IMG/VR virus record: IMGVR_UViG_3300046791_000370
Location: 1-59,183 of that record
DNA from: a virus
Strand: one strand, 5' to 3'
DNA length: 59,183 nt
Shown here: positions 49,553 through 57,329 of the stretch, piece after piece
How the letters are laid out: every line of letters starts with the position of its first letter
How positions within the stretch are numbered: the first letter of the stretch is position 1
Made by a program: the position numbers and the translations under genes
The notes under the pieces: model-generated
Databases searched by the model: none
Told to the model about the DNA's origin: nothing
The model's input: only the letters and a program-made list of their open reading frames with translations

Positions 49553-49861
49553 ATGAAGAAGGGTAAGAAGATCAAGGGCAGCTACAAGGCTGCGTCCCGC
49601 TCGACGACGAAGAACACCAAGTGGACGACCGTCCGCGTGTCCGAGGACACCGCGACGACCGTCAAGAGGGCGCTCGCCGCGTCCCGAGCGAAGGGCACGG
49701 GCCTGACGCTGACGATCGACCGCCTCGTGGCGGAGGCCGTCAAGACCTGGTGCTCGTCGAACAGCATCAGCGACCGCACCCTGGCCTCGACCAAGGTGCC
49801 CACCGACGGCCGCTCGGCCGGAGCCCAGGCCCGCGCGGCGCTGGCGAACAAGGCGGTCTGA
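49553..49861 (+). CDS. putative ribbon-helix-helix DNA-binding protein
   Basis: A 102-residue basic protein. After a Lys-rich start (MKKGKKIKGSYKAASRS), WTTVRVSEDTATTVKRALAA followed by LTLTIDRLVAEAVKTW looks like a strand and two helices of a ribbon-helix-helix fold. It could be a small transcription regulator acting on the promoters described here. Confidence 0.5.
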   Translation: MKKGKKIKGSYKAASRSTTKNTKWTTVRVSEDTATTVKRALAASRAKGTGLTLTIDRLVAEAVKTWCSSNSISDRTLASTKVPTDGRSAGAQARAALANKAV

Positions 49862-49863
49862 CC

Positions 49864-50520
49864 ATGACCGAGCCCACCAACCTGCCGGCCGCTGACGGGC
49901 TCACCCCCGTCTGTGCGCCGGCGGTCCCGGCGGGCGGGCTCTCCGAGCCTGTCCCCGCCGCGGGCCCCTCGCGCGCCGAGGTCGTCAAGGCCACGCGCGA
50001 CTCCGCAGCCTTCCGCCAGTTCGAGGAAGCCTTCCTGGCCGCGCCCGCGCGCGTCTGCAAGCCCTCGATCGCCCACATCGTGTTCATGATGTCCGAGTTC
50101 CGCACGGAGCCCCAGCGGGCCCTGCTCTCGATCATCCATGAGGCCGTCAAGTTCGCCGTCCTGCCGAGCACGAATGCCGCGATGGACTCGCTCGCCTACA
50201 ACGTCAGCCGCTCGGCCGGCACGTTCCAGCCGATCGCAACCAAGACCGAGGCATGGTGCCGGGTCGTCTTCTTCCGCCTGGGCCGCCTTGCAGGCGCGCT
50301 CCACGAGCTGGAGAAGTTCGAGATGACCTCGCCGAGGCTCGAGCCTGATGGCACGGCCCTGACCGAGGAACATGCGAAGGAGCAGGTCGGCACCCGCCGG
50401 GCGCTCCTGATGAAGGTCTCGTCCGATGCCATGATGACCGCCACGATGGCGGCGTTCTGGTGGTTCCAGTTCAATGACAGCACGGGCGCCAAGCCCGAGG
50501 AGATCGTTTCCCATGAGTAA
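49864..50520 (+). CDS. hypothetical helical protein
   Basis: A 218-residue protein beginning with an Ala/Pro-rich segment, then helices (FRQFEEAFLAAPARVCKPS and RTEPQRALLSIIHEAVKFA). Aromatic FWWFQFND near the end. No family recognised. Overlaps the membrane protein gene by 8 bases. Confidence 0.55.
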   Translation: MTEPTNLPAADGLTPVCAPAVPAGGLSEPVPAAGPSRAEVVKATRDSAAFRQFEEAFLAAPARVCKPSIAHIVFMMSEFRTEPQRALLSIIHEAVKFAVLPSTNAAMDSLAYNVSRSAGTFQPIATKTEAWCRVVFFRLGRLAGALHELEKFEMTSPRLEPDGTALTEEHAKEQVGTRRALLMKVSSDAMMTATMAAFWWFQFNDSTGAKPEEIVSHE

Positions 50521-50833
50521 CACCACCCAAAACGTCTCGCGCGGGTGCGGCCCGGCGAGCCTGCTCGGCATCGCGTTCGTTGTCCTGAAACTCTGCGGCG
50601 TCATCACCTGGTCTTGGTGGTGGGTTACGGCGCCCTTCTGGGGCCCGATCGCCCTCGTCCTGAGCATCCTGCTGGTCACCGCGATCATCGGGCTGGTCTT
50701 CATCCTGCCGGTGTCCTACCTGCTCAAGCGCAGCGCTCGCGTGCGCGATCTTCGCTGGAAGGCCCACATGGAGAAGTCGTTCGCTGCCGGCCGCGCTTGG
50801 GCTTCTCGCCCGCGCGTAAACAGGGGAGACTAA
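50513..50833 (+). CDS. two-pass membrane protein
   Basis: A 106-residue protein with two long hydrophobic segments (about residues 15-40 and 45-70) and a basic cytoplasmic tail (KRSARVRDLRWKAH). Chosen start ATG 50513 overlaps the preceding gene. A holin-like shape is possible, though the tail and location between unrelated genes do not prove it. Confidence 0.55.
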   Translation: MSNTTQNVSRGCGPASLLGIAFVVLKLCGVITWSWWWVTAPFWGPIALVLSILLVTAIIGLVFILPVSYLLKRSARVRDLRWKAHMEKSFAAGRAWASRPRVNRGD

Positions 50834-50835
50834 CG

Positions 50836-51675
50836 ATGGTCACGCGCAAGTCAACATTGGCCAAGGCCAGGGCGGACGCCTCCAAGGAGTTCGTCACCCT
50901 CGCGCACGCCTATGACCCGGCCAAGCACGACGTGCGCGGCTGGCTCATGTCCGAGAAGCTGGACGGCATCCGGTTCCGCTTGGTAGACGGCAAGATGCTG
51001 TCCCGGAGCCAGAAGCCGTTCCCTGTGCCCCAGCAGGTCATCGATCTGATCAGTGAGGAGGTCCGTGGCCTTCCGGTCGACGGGGAACTATTCGCCGGCC
51101 GCGGGATCGCGAACTTCCGCAAGGTCTCTGGCTGGGTTCGCTCGTCCAAGACCTCAGTGGAGACCTACCTGGAGCAAATCCAGCCCTATGTGTTCGACGT
51201 CGTGGGCCTGGGCAGCTTCGGGGACCGGATGGCGCCGCTCATGGCCCGCGAGGGCGAGCTGGACTACGTCACGGTCGTGCCGCAGGAGTGCGTCCGAGAT
51301 GCGGATCAAGTCACGGCGCGGCTGGAGGATGTCCTCAAGATAGGCGGCGAGGGCCTGATGCTCCGCAACTGGGCAGTTCCCTACTACTATGGCCGCTCTT
51401 GGGACCTGCTCAAGGTCGTCAAGGACGAGCGCGCGGAGTTCGACGTGATCGACCACACCGCGGGCGAGGGCAAGAACGAGGGCGTGTGCGGGGCCCTGGT
51501 GTGCATCACCGAGGCCGGCAACGTGTTCCAAGTCGGGAGCGGCCTGACGGACGCCGACCGAAAATCACCGCCGCCTGTCGGCGCGCGTGTTACCGTTGAG
51601 TTCAAGGGCTGGACCGGGGGCGCCAAGTCTGTGCCCCGCTGCCCACGCTACATCGATCTGAGGACTGACCAATGA
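50836..51675 (+). CDS. ATP-dependent DNA ligase
   Basis: A 279-residue minimal ligase. Lys41 in SEKLDGIR is the AMP-accepting residue. VDGELF (motif III), GGEGLMLR (motif IV) and LLKVVK (motif V) follow, then a short OB domain ending VTVEFKGWTGGAKSVPRCPRY, quoted in parts. It seals nicks in DNA during replication and recombination. The ATG at 50836 is used. A longer ORF from 50545 is a read-back through the membrane gene. Overlaps the next gene as ATGA. Confidence 0.88.
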   Translation: MVTRKSTLAKARADASKEFVTLAHAYDPAKHDVRGWLMSEKLDGIRFRLVDGKMLSRSQKPFPVPQQVIDLISEEVRGLPVDGELFAGRGIANFRKVSGWVRSSKTSVETYLEQIQPYVFDVVGLGSFGDRMAPLMAREGELDYVTVVPQECVRDADQVTARLEDVLKIGGEGLMLRNWAVPYYYGRSWDLLKVVKDERAEFDVIDHTAGEGKNEGVCGALVCITEAGNVFQVGSGLTDADRKSPPPVGARVTVEFKGWTGGAKSVPRCPRYIDLRTDQ

Positions 51676-52214
51676 CATCTGACCAAACCACTGTCGTCGA
51701 CCCGCTCGACATCACCATCAGCCCAACCTTTTGCAAGGTTGCCGGTTACTACCAGGACGCAGAACGCTACACTAGCGGTCTGGATGCCCTTCGCACCCTC
51801 ACCAATGAGGACGAGTCTCCAGAGCTGTGGAAGCGTCTGGGCTGGTTCGCTGCCAAGTATGCCGACTTGGCAGGCGTCGGTCGATCCGAGGGCTTGAAGC
51901 TCATCGCGATCGAACGCGCGCGCCAGATCGCCAAGTTCGGCGATCAGACCGCCCGGCCGGATCAGGACTGGTTCGAAATCCTCATGGAGGAGGTTGGTGA
52001 GGCTTCGCGCGAGAAGTGCGAGCTGATGGACTGGAACCGCAAGGTCAACAAGACCTTGCAGGGTCTCGGGGGCGATACCCGGGACGAGGCCGAGGCTACA
52101 CTGGCGCGCAGGCGCGATCAGCACATGGCCGATTTCAAGAAGGAATGCTTGGAGGTCTCCGCGGTGGCCTTCGCTTGGGCGGACGCGATCCTGCGTCGGG
52201 CTGGCCGCCGATGA
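51672..52214 (+). CDS. MazG-like NTP pyrophosphohydrolase
   Basis: A 180-residue protein. RARQIAKFGDQ near 80 and WFEILMEEVGEASREKCEL near 100-120, followed by ECLEVSAVAFAWADAI near 155, give the acidic helix pairs of all-alpha (MazG/dUTPase-type) NTP pyrophosphohydrolases. The N-terminal ~70 residues are additional. It would act on a nucleotide pool together with the diphosphohydrolase at 14881. ATGA overlap. Confidence 0.72.
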   Translation: MTSDQTTVVDPLDITISPTFCKVAGYYQDAERYTSGLDALRTLTNEDESPELWKRLGWFAAKYADLAGVGRSEGLKLIAIERARQIAKFGDQTARPDQDWFEILMEEVGEASREKCELMDWNRKVNKTLQGLGGDTRDEAEATLARRRDQHMADFKKECLEVSAVAFAWADAILRRAGRR

Positions 52215-52543
52215 GCTTCTTCCCATGGTTCTTCTTCAGACCGAGGCGCCGGTTCACGGCGCCCACCCCGGCGCGGCCGGTCTCGCTCCCGCCGCCCATC
52301 AGCACGCACGAGCGCGACCTGGCGCTAGTCCGCGATGCCTACCTGATGGGGCTGGACGCTGCATGGGGCACCGCCCGGAACCAGCTCAGCCTGGCCGGCT
52401 TCATCGCCGCGGTCTCCTATCTGGATGCCATCAAGACCGAGTTCGTCGCGCGCCAGCGGCAGGCGCTGGGCGGCAAGATGGAGGAGATCCCCGGCCGGCT
52501 CGGGGACCCGATCCACAAGGTCTACTGGGGTGACCAGCAATGA
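52211..52543 (+). CDS. hypothetical protein
   Basis: A 110-residue protein starting in ATGA overlap. Aromatic/basic N-terminus (MSFFPWFFFRPRRRF), Pro-rich linker and a helical rest (DAAWGTARNQLSLAGFIAAVS). Possible peripheral membrane anchor at the N-terminus. No family recognised. Confidence 0.55.
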   Translation: MSFFPWFFFRPRRRFTAPTPARPVSLPPPISTHERDLALVRDAYLMGLDAAWGTARNQLSLAGFIAAVSYLDAIKTEFVARQRQALGGKMEEIPGRLGDPIHKVYWGDQQ

Positions 52544-52710
52544 GCTACCACACCATCGAAGCCTTCGTTATGATGGCGCTCGCGCTGATCGGTAGTTACT
52601 GGGCCTGCTGGCTGCTTCGGAACAAGAAGCCGAAGGGCCGGATCGTCGCCTCCATCGAGCCCACCGGGGACTCCTGCGGCTGCCAGCACGCGCATCGTCG
52701 CCATGAGTGA
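52540..52710 (+). CDS. small membrane protein with C-terminal Cys/His
   Basis: A 56-residue protein: one membrane helix (FVMMALALIGSYWACWLL) and a polar tail with CGCQHAHRRH that could bind metal. ATGA overlaps on both sides, part of the chain of micro-ORFs. Confidence 0.55.
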   Translation: MSYHTIEAFVMMALALIGSYWACWLLRNKKPKGRIVASIEPTGDSCGCQHAHRRHE

Positions 52711-52795
52711 GTCCCAATCTGATGACGGCGCTGGAGGATTCGTCCTCGGCGCCCTCCTCCTTCTCGTTCTCTTTGTATACTTCATGAGCCTATGA
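52703..52795 (+). CDS. micro-ORF, single membrane helix
   Basis: A 30-residue protein MSESQSDDGAGGFVLGALLL..., an acidic start and one membrane helix. It overlaps both neighbours by 8 and 4 bases, which supports translation despite its size. Confidence 0.45.
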   Translation: MSESQSDDGAGGFVLGALLLLVLFVYFMSL

Positions 52796-52986
52796 TTTAC
52801 TTCCCAGCTCGCTACCTGAAGGTCGGACAGACCTTCGTCTACCTGGGCGGGACCTTCCTGGTCCTGTCTCGGAACAACAAGGGCACGGTCGGTGCCCGGC
52901 TTTCGACCACGGGCGAATACCGGGTCATCTCTCAGGACCGCCTGGTTCGCCACCACCGCTACATCGGTGCGCGGAGGAAGCCATGA
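52792..52986 (+). CDS. hypothetical small SH3-like protein
   Basis: A 64-residue, strand-rich basic protein (YLKVGQTFVYLGGTFLVLSR, GEYRVISQDRLVRHHRY). The spacing of strands suggests a small beta-barrel. ATGA overlaps at both ends. Confidence 0.55.
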   Translation: MIYFPARYLKVGQTFVYLGGTFLVLSRNNKGTVGARLSTTGEYRVISQDRLVRHHRYIGARRKP

Positions 52987-53264
52987 TCACCGGCAATGAG
53001 CCCGTTCTCCAGCCGCTCGCGGCGCGGGTCATCCGCGACAAGCAGCGCCTGCACGAGCTGAGCCTGCCCGAGGCCGGCTTGCGGCTGCCCGACTATTGGG
53101 CCGGCGTCCTGCATGGTCTGGGCGCAAAGCCGACAGTCACGACGCTGACGAACGGAGACAGTGCCTGGTTCTGGGGCATGTTCTACGGCGTCCGCCTGTT
53201 CTCTGATGTCATCGACGAGTCGACATTCCCGTCCCAGATGGACGGCATGGACATCCACCAATGA
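52983..53264 (+). CDS. hypothetical protein
   Basis: A 93-residue mixed protein with an aromatic centre (DSAWFWGMFYGVRLFSDV). ATGA overlaps with both neighbours. No family recognised. Confidence 0.55.
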   Translation: MITGNEPVLQPLAARVIRDKQRLHELSLPEAGLRLPDYWAGVLHGLGAKPTVTTLTNGDSAWFWGMFYGVRLFSDVIDESTFPSQMDGMDIHQ

Positions 53265-53593
53265 AGACCACCAACTACGACCGCGCCCGCAAGCTCCTGC
53301 GGATTCCCAAGGACCAGATGACCTGCGCCGACGATGCCCGGATCAAGAGCGTCGCTCGCGCCCTCACGCGCGAGCGCGGCAGGGGCGTCGACCTGCGCAA
53401 GTGGATGCTCGACATCTTCGGCCCGGGCGAGTTCAAGCTGATCATCGGCGCGAAGACCGGCGTCTCGATCCAGAAGGTGACCGAGCCCCGGTCGCACATG
53501 ACGCTCGGCCCGAGCGGGCCCGCCGTCCCCACGCCGCCCGCGAACGTGCGCGCGGACGACCTGCCGCCGGGTGGCGGGATCGGAGGATGGTAA
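53261..53593 (+). CDS. hypothetical basic protein
   Basis: A 110-residue protein with a basic helical N-terminus (YDRARKLLRIPKDQMTCADD) and a Pro/Gly-rich tail ending PPGGGIGGW. Possibly nucleic-acid associated. ATGA-coupled. Confidence 0.55.
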   Translation: MKTTNYDRARKLLRIPKDQMTCADDARIKSVARALTRERGRGVDLRKWMLDIFGPGEFKLIIGAKTGVSIQKVTEPRSHMTLGPSGPAVPTPPANVRADDLPPGGGIGGW

Positions 53594-53594
53594 C

Positions 53595-53813
53595 ATGGAC
53601 CCCACGAGCACTTTCTGGTTCATCATGTATACTCAGGCCGCCGCCGCGAATGCCGCCCCGAGCACGCCCATGACGCCCGAGCAGACCGTGGTCACGCTCG
53701 GGATGTTCACATTGTGCATCGTCCTGATCATGCTCTTCTGCTGGTTGAGCACTCGGCCGCAGAAGCCCATCGTCCGCATCCAACGCCACCCGCGGCACTG
53801 GCGACTGCCATGA
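53595..53813 (+). CDS. single-pass membrane protein
   Basis: A 72-residue protein with one membrane helix (TLGMFTLCIVLIMLFCWL) between an Ala/Pro-rich outside part and a basic inside tail. GGAGGATGG precedes the ATG. ATGA overlap with the next gene. Confidence 0.55.
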   Translation: MDPTSTFWFIMYTQAAAANAAPSTPMTPEQTVVTLGMFTLCIVLIMLFCWLSTRPQKPIVRIQRHPRHWRLP

Positions 53814-54070
53814 ACCCCTGGCTTCACCATCCGTCGCACCGCCGGCAATCAAACAAGCAAGAGTTGCTCGATGCCCAGTCCAGGCTGGAGTCGACCACCC
53901 TCATGCTCCGGGAGATGGTCGACCTGGCCCGCAAGGAGGGCTGGCTCTCCGCCATCGTCGCGCTCCGGCGCATGGGCATGCACGGCGCGGCCGACATCCT
54001 AGAAGGCTCCAAGGGGCCCGAGCACCCGGAGCTGCCCGCCGACGATTTCAAGCCGGAGATCCGCCGATGA
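53810..54070 (+). CDS. hypothetical helical protein
   Basis: An 86-residue protein, helical with LLDAQSRLESTTLMLREMVD, acidic C-terminus. ATGA overlaps on both sides. No family recognised. Confidence 0.55.
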   Translation: MNPWLHHPSHRRQSNKQELLDAQSRLESTTLMLREMVDLARKEGWLSAIVALRRMGMHGAADILEGSKGPEHPELPADDFKPEIRR

Positions 54071-54327
54071 CCTGGATCAAGTTCAACTTAAACCAGAACG
54101 TCCGCGTCAAGTTGACGCCCCTGGGCCGCCGGATTCACTACGAGGACTGGTTGCGCGTCAATCAAGCACATCCGTCGGTCTTCCTGACTTATAGGCCCGT
54201 GGTTGAGGATGCGGACGGATGGTCCACATGGCAATGTTACCATCTGATGCATCTGTATGGGCCCTACCAGACCATAGGCTCTCCGAACGTCTTCGAACTC
54301 AACATTGAACTCGATCCCAAATCATGA
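54067..54327 (+). CDS. hypothetical protein
   Basis: An 86-residue strand-rich protein (MTWIKFNLNQNVRVKLTPLG). Such short proteins with a V(K/R)VKLT strand and a TYRP segment occur in many phage early regions. ATGA overlaps on both sides. Confidence 0.55.
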   Translation: MTWIKFNLNQNVRVKLTPLGRRIHYEDWLRVNQAHPSVFLTYRPVVEDADGWSTWQCYHLMHLYGPYQTIGSPNVFELNIELDPKS

Positions 54328-55106
54328 CCTGCAAATACTGCAAAGGCACCGGGCGCATGCCCATGTTCAATGGTGACGCGCCCTGCGTCTGCCAGGACGT
54401 CAAAATCGACATCAAGGCCACCGAAACGGCCACGGATTCCTTCGCAAAACTGAACAAGGCACTGGAAACGCTCAAGAACATCGCCGGGACAGCCGTCGCG
54501 TCGGCCAAGGCCCGTTCCCTCTCGGGCGCGGTCGGGGGATATGCCCCGGGCGGCCCGGTCGTGCGCCGGACGATGCCTGTGAGGGCCCAGTCGGTGCTCC
54601 AGACGATGGACATCCACGAAATGGTCAATGGCGTCTTTGGGGGCGTGATTTTGACCGTTCCTCTGCGCTTTGACCCGTCGGGGCCCGGCGATTACCGCCT
54701 TTTCTTCGATTTGTCGCAGGTTTTGGCCATTACGTGCCCAAATGGCCGAAAAGCGACCCTGACCGAGGTCATGTTCTCGCATTCGCGCTGGAATGATGGC
54801 AAAAAGCCCGGTGACGACCTTCTTTGGCCCAAAAACATCAGAACGGGCATCGAAAAGGCTATCGGCGCCCGGCCGGACAATATGCGCTGCGTCTATGGCC
54901 AGATTTCCATGGATTTGGCTACCCGAGACATCCGAATGAGGGTCGGTTTGGGCCTGGGCGGCACCAAAGGCTATTCGACCGGGCCCGGAGCGAGTATTCA
55001 AGTGCCCAGGTCTGACTTTTCGACCGGAATGCAGGACAAGCTCCGATGGTTGGTCGAGTTGTGGAACCTGGACGCGCTTATGACCGAGGAAATCGTGCTG
55101 GTATGA
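54324..55106 (+). CDS. hypothetical protein with DnaJ-type zinc motif
   Basis: A 260-residue protein. The N-terminus CKYCKGTGRM...PCVCQ contains a CxxCxGxG half-motif of the DnaJ zinc centre and a C-x-C that may complete one site. The rest (about 90-260) is a beta-rich domain with VILTVPLRF and YRLFFDLSQVLAIT. Third-position GC is lower here than in neighbours (e.g. 54600-54950), a possible sign of separate origin. Confidence 0.6.
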   Translation: MTCKYCKGTGRMPMFNGDAPCVCQDVKIDIKATETATDSFAKLNKALETLKNIAGTAVASAKARSLSGAVGGYAPGGPVVRRTMPVRAQSVLQTMDIHEMVNGVFGGVILTVPLRFDPSGPGDYRLFFDLSQVLAITCPNGRKATLTEVMFSHSRWNDGKKPGDDLLWPKNIRTGIEKAIGARPDNMRCVYGQISMDLATRDIRMRVGLGLGGTKGYSTGPGASIQVPRSDFSTGMQDKLRWLVELWNLDALMTEEIVLV

Positions 55107-55222
55107 GCGCTTTCGACCTCTTCCTGGCCGCCGTGGTCCTGTTTTGGGTCATGATTCGGCTCAAAACCCGCCGCGTCTATCGTTCCCGTGATACCATTCA
55201 GCACCATGACGAACACCAGTAA
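55103..55222 (+). CDS. micro-ORF membrane protein
   Basis: A 39-residue protein: one membrane helix (FDLFLAAVVLFWVMIRL) and a basic His-rich tail. Its end contains the promoter and start of the next gene, a 17-base overlap. Confidence 0.5.
   Translation: MSAFDLFLAAVVLFWVMIRLKTRRVYRSRDTIQHHDEHQ
55189..55197 (+). promoter_or_regulatory. extended -10 promoter TGATACCAT
   Basis: TGA plus TACCAT inside the micro-ORF, 8 bases before the ATG at 55206. Same hexamer as the RNA ligase promoter. Confidence 0.6.
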
Positions 55223-56132
55223 CGAAATCCAAGCCCTGGAAGTCCTCAGCCGCGCTGCCGACTTCTTCACCAAGAGCCCCGACCGCTACATCCCGGAGCC
55301 CGCGAGCGAGCCCCGGCATGCCCCAAACCCGAGCGATGGTCGCCGGACCCTGTGGGCGTTCCTGCGCGACGCCGCGGACGATGATGCCGTCTACCAGATC
55401 GCGTCGAAGATGATGTCCGAGGCCGCTGGCCAAGAGTCCTGGCTCGTCGAGATCGACGGCCTGGACGCCAAGGACGTCGTCAGGCTGATCCACTCGGCCC
55501 GCGAGCTGCTCTGGGCCAAGATCCCGAACTGCCCGGTGCCCGCGCGGCCGAGCACGGTGCTGGACGCCCGCCTGACCACTCTGCGCCTGACCTTGGACTG
55601 GCTGGAGCGCCTGCCGTCCAAGTATGATGCCACGGCCACCTCCTTAGGGGCGCGGCGCAACACCGGGGATCACGTCGATGTCTACAACCCGTTCGCGAAC
55701 CGGTTCAGCTTGCTCGGCCGACTCCACTACACGTTCTGGAAGGCGACCGGCGCCAAGCGCCACGACTTCAACCCGGCCGTCGAGGCCATCCAGACCTACG
55801 TCCGCCCGTTCAGCGGCTGGACGCCATGCCGCGATGAGGCCATCCAGGCCATCAAGACCACGCTCGCCGCGCTCGGGCAGCAGGTGACCTACGCGCAGGG
55901 CGATCAGGAGCAGGCCGCCGGCCGGATCACCCGCGCCACGACGACCGAGGCCGTGGCCAAGGTCGACGCCCGCTTCGACGATGAGCTGGGCGAGCTGATC
56001 GTCCAGACGATCCAGGGTCACTCGAACCAGGAGGCCCTGACCACGGCCCTGCTCGCCGCCCACCGAATCGGCATCAACCGGCGCAAGCTGACCGAGCTGG
56101 CCGTCGCCGCGACGCACGGGGTGCGCTCATGA
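55206..56132 (+). CDS. hypothetical helical protein
   Basis: A 308-residue helical protein starting MTNTSNEIQALEVLSRAADFF, close to its own promoter. A GTG start 18 bases upstream lies in the promoter and is rejected. An alpha-helical repeat-like C-terminus (DDELGELIVQTIQGHSNQEA). No family recognised. Overlaps the next gene as ATGA. Confidence 0.6.
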   Translation: MTNTSNEIQALEVLSRAADFFTKSPDRYIPEPASEPRHAPNPSDGRRTLWAFLRDAADDDAVYQIASKMMSEAAGQESWLVEIDGLDAKDVVRLIHSARELLWAKIPNCPVPARPSTVLDARLTTLRLTLDWLERLPSKYDATATSLGARRNTGDHVDVYNPFANRFSLLGRLHYTFWKATGAKRHDFNPAVEAIQTYVRPFSGWTPCRDEAIQAIKTTLAALGQQVTYAQGDQEQAAGRITRATTTEAVAKVDARFDDELGELIVQTIQGHSNQEALTTALLAAHRIGINRRKLTELAVAATHGVRS

Positions 56133-56512
56133 GCTTCACCGCTGGCCAGAGTGTCATCGTGATCTGCGGCGCGGACGGGGACGGCACCCGCTTGGCCCGG
56201 GTCGAGAAGGTCTTCAAGACCGGCCGGTTCACCGTGACGGGCTTCCGCGACACCCAGTTCCGCCCGGACGGGACCCTGGCCGGCGAGGCCCGCCGCGCCC
56301 ATCTGTGGTCTTCGGCCGAGACCCGCATCGTGCCCGATGACGACGCCGACGGCCGCGCCGCTCTCCAGCGTGCCGGGTCGATCTTCCGAGTCGGTGCCAT
56401 CATCCAGCGCCTGGAGCACCACCGGGCCTGGCTCCGCGGCGGCCGGCGCACTCCGAACATCAGCCAGATCGCGATCCTGACTCAGCTCTCTGAGCTGTCG
56501 AGGAACCTGTGA
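56129..56512 (+). CDS. hypothetical protein
   Basis: A 127-residue protein: SH3-like N-terminal strands (GQSVIVICGADGDGTRLARV, VFKTGRFTVTGFRDTQFR) and a helical C-terminus. It could bind DNA or protein. Coupled by overlaps on both sides. Confidence 0.55.
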   Translation: MSFTAGQSVIVICGADGDGTRLARVEKVFKTGRFTVTGFRDTQFRPDGTLAGEARRAHLWSSAETRIVPDDDADGRAALQRAGSIFRVGAIIQRLEHHRAWLRGGRRTPNISQIAILTQLSELSRNL

Positions 56513-56724
56513 GGCCGCCCGTCTCTGACCTGCGCCCCGGCATGATCTGCATCGCGATCCTGACGGCGGAGACGACCTATGCGGCCGAGCCGGTCGAGGT
56601 CCGCCTGATCCGGCAGGTCCACATGGTCGGTGGCTTCTTCGGCTCCGGCGCCTGGGTTTGGGACGTCGCTCCGACCTGTGGCCGTCGAATCAAGGCCCTG
56701 GTGCCCGAGCGGCGCCTTCTATGA
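56509..56724 (+). CDS. hypothetical small beta protein
   Basis: A 71-residue protein from GTG in GTGA overlap. Strand-rich (GMICIAILTAETTYAAEPVE). Resembles a small beta-barrel. No family recognised. Confidence 0.5.
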   Translation: MRPPVSDLRPGMICIAILTAETTYAAEPVEVRLIRQVHMVGGFFGSGAWVWDVAPTCGRRIKALVPERRLL

Positions 56725-56726
56725 GG

Positions 56727-56732
56727 TATATT
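56727..56732 (+). promoter_or_regulatory. -10 box TATATT
   Basis: TATATT ends 5 bases before the ATG at 56738, again the leaderless spacing. The preceding TGAGG places a TG two bases further away than usual. Confidence 0.5.
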
Positions 56733-56737
56733 GTCAC

Positions 56738-56908
56738 ATGCTAGCACTCACCATCCTGTTCCTTTTCCTGCTCATCTTCATCGCGCTCGAACGCCACGCA
56801 CCAAGACGCTCGCGATCCAACAAAGATCACAATCACAACCCGCTCGACCACAACACGCGCGCCGGTCATCTGAACGAGTTCAAAGTCATCAAACACAAAA
56901 ACAAATGA
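56738..56908 (+). CDS. small membrane protein
   Basis: A 56-residue protein with an N-terminal membrane helix (LALTILFLFLLIFIALE) and a basic His/Asn-rich tail. Probably leaderless. ATGA overlap with the next micro-ORF. Confidence 0.5.
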   Translation: MLALTILFLFLLIFIALERHAPRRSRSNKDHNHNPLDHNTRAGHLNEFKVIKHKNK

Positions 56909-57003
56909 TCAAAGTCCTCATCGGCCTTCTTGTCTACGCCCTGCTGCTTCGGCTGGTCAGCCGCCCACTCACGCGCATGATCCCGCCTCGGAGCCGCAGG
57001 TGA
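56905..57003 (+). CDS. micro-ORF membrane protein
   Basis: A 32-residue protein MIKVLIGLLVYALLLRLVS plus a basic tail. Overlaps with both neighbours argue for translation. Confidence 0.45.
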   Translation: MIKVLIGLLVYALLLRLVSRPLTRMIPPRSRR

Positions 57004-57329
57004 CCTGGTCTACTGAAGAACGCCGGGCCTATCATCGGGCTTGGTATCAGAAACATCGACTTCGTCTAAGAGTTCGTTATCACCGTTGTAAAGAAAGCAT
57101 CAGGGCTCGACGCTATGGTCTCACAGAAGAGGCCCTGGCTGCGCTCCTTAGTAGTGGCCGATGCGGGATTTGTCGCAAGAGGAAACGCCTCATTGTCGAT
57201 CATGATCATGCAAATGGCCAAGTGCGCGGTGTCCTGTGCTACGCTTGCAATATTGGCCTCGGCCAGTTCAGAGACAACATTCAAATCCTCGAATACGCCA
57301 TATCGTATATACAAAATCTCTCGAAATGA
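57000..57329 (+). CDS. Endonuclease VII-type HNH nuclease, copy 2
   Basis: A 109-residue complete member of the T4 endonuclease VII family: Cys55-x2-Cys58, Asp67-His-Asp-His70 in IVDHDHANG, Cys80-x2-Cys83 and Asn84. The zinc site is complete, unlike copy 1 at 6994. N-terminal ERRAYHRAWYQKHR resembles KRAYMRAWWKAHP of copy 1. GTG start in GTGA overlap. AT content and codon use are visibly higher in AT than in the surrounding genes, which suggests recent arrival as a mobile HNH gene or relaxed adaptation. Confidence 0.82.
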   Translation: MTWSTEERRAYHRAWYQKHRLRLRVRYHRCKESIRARRYGLTEEALAALLSSGRCGICRKRKRLIVDHDHANGQVRGVLCYACNIGLGQFRDNIQILEYAISYIQNLSK

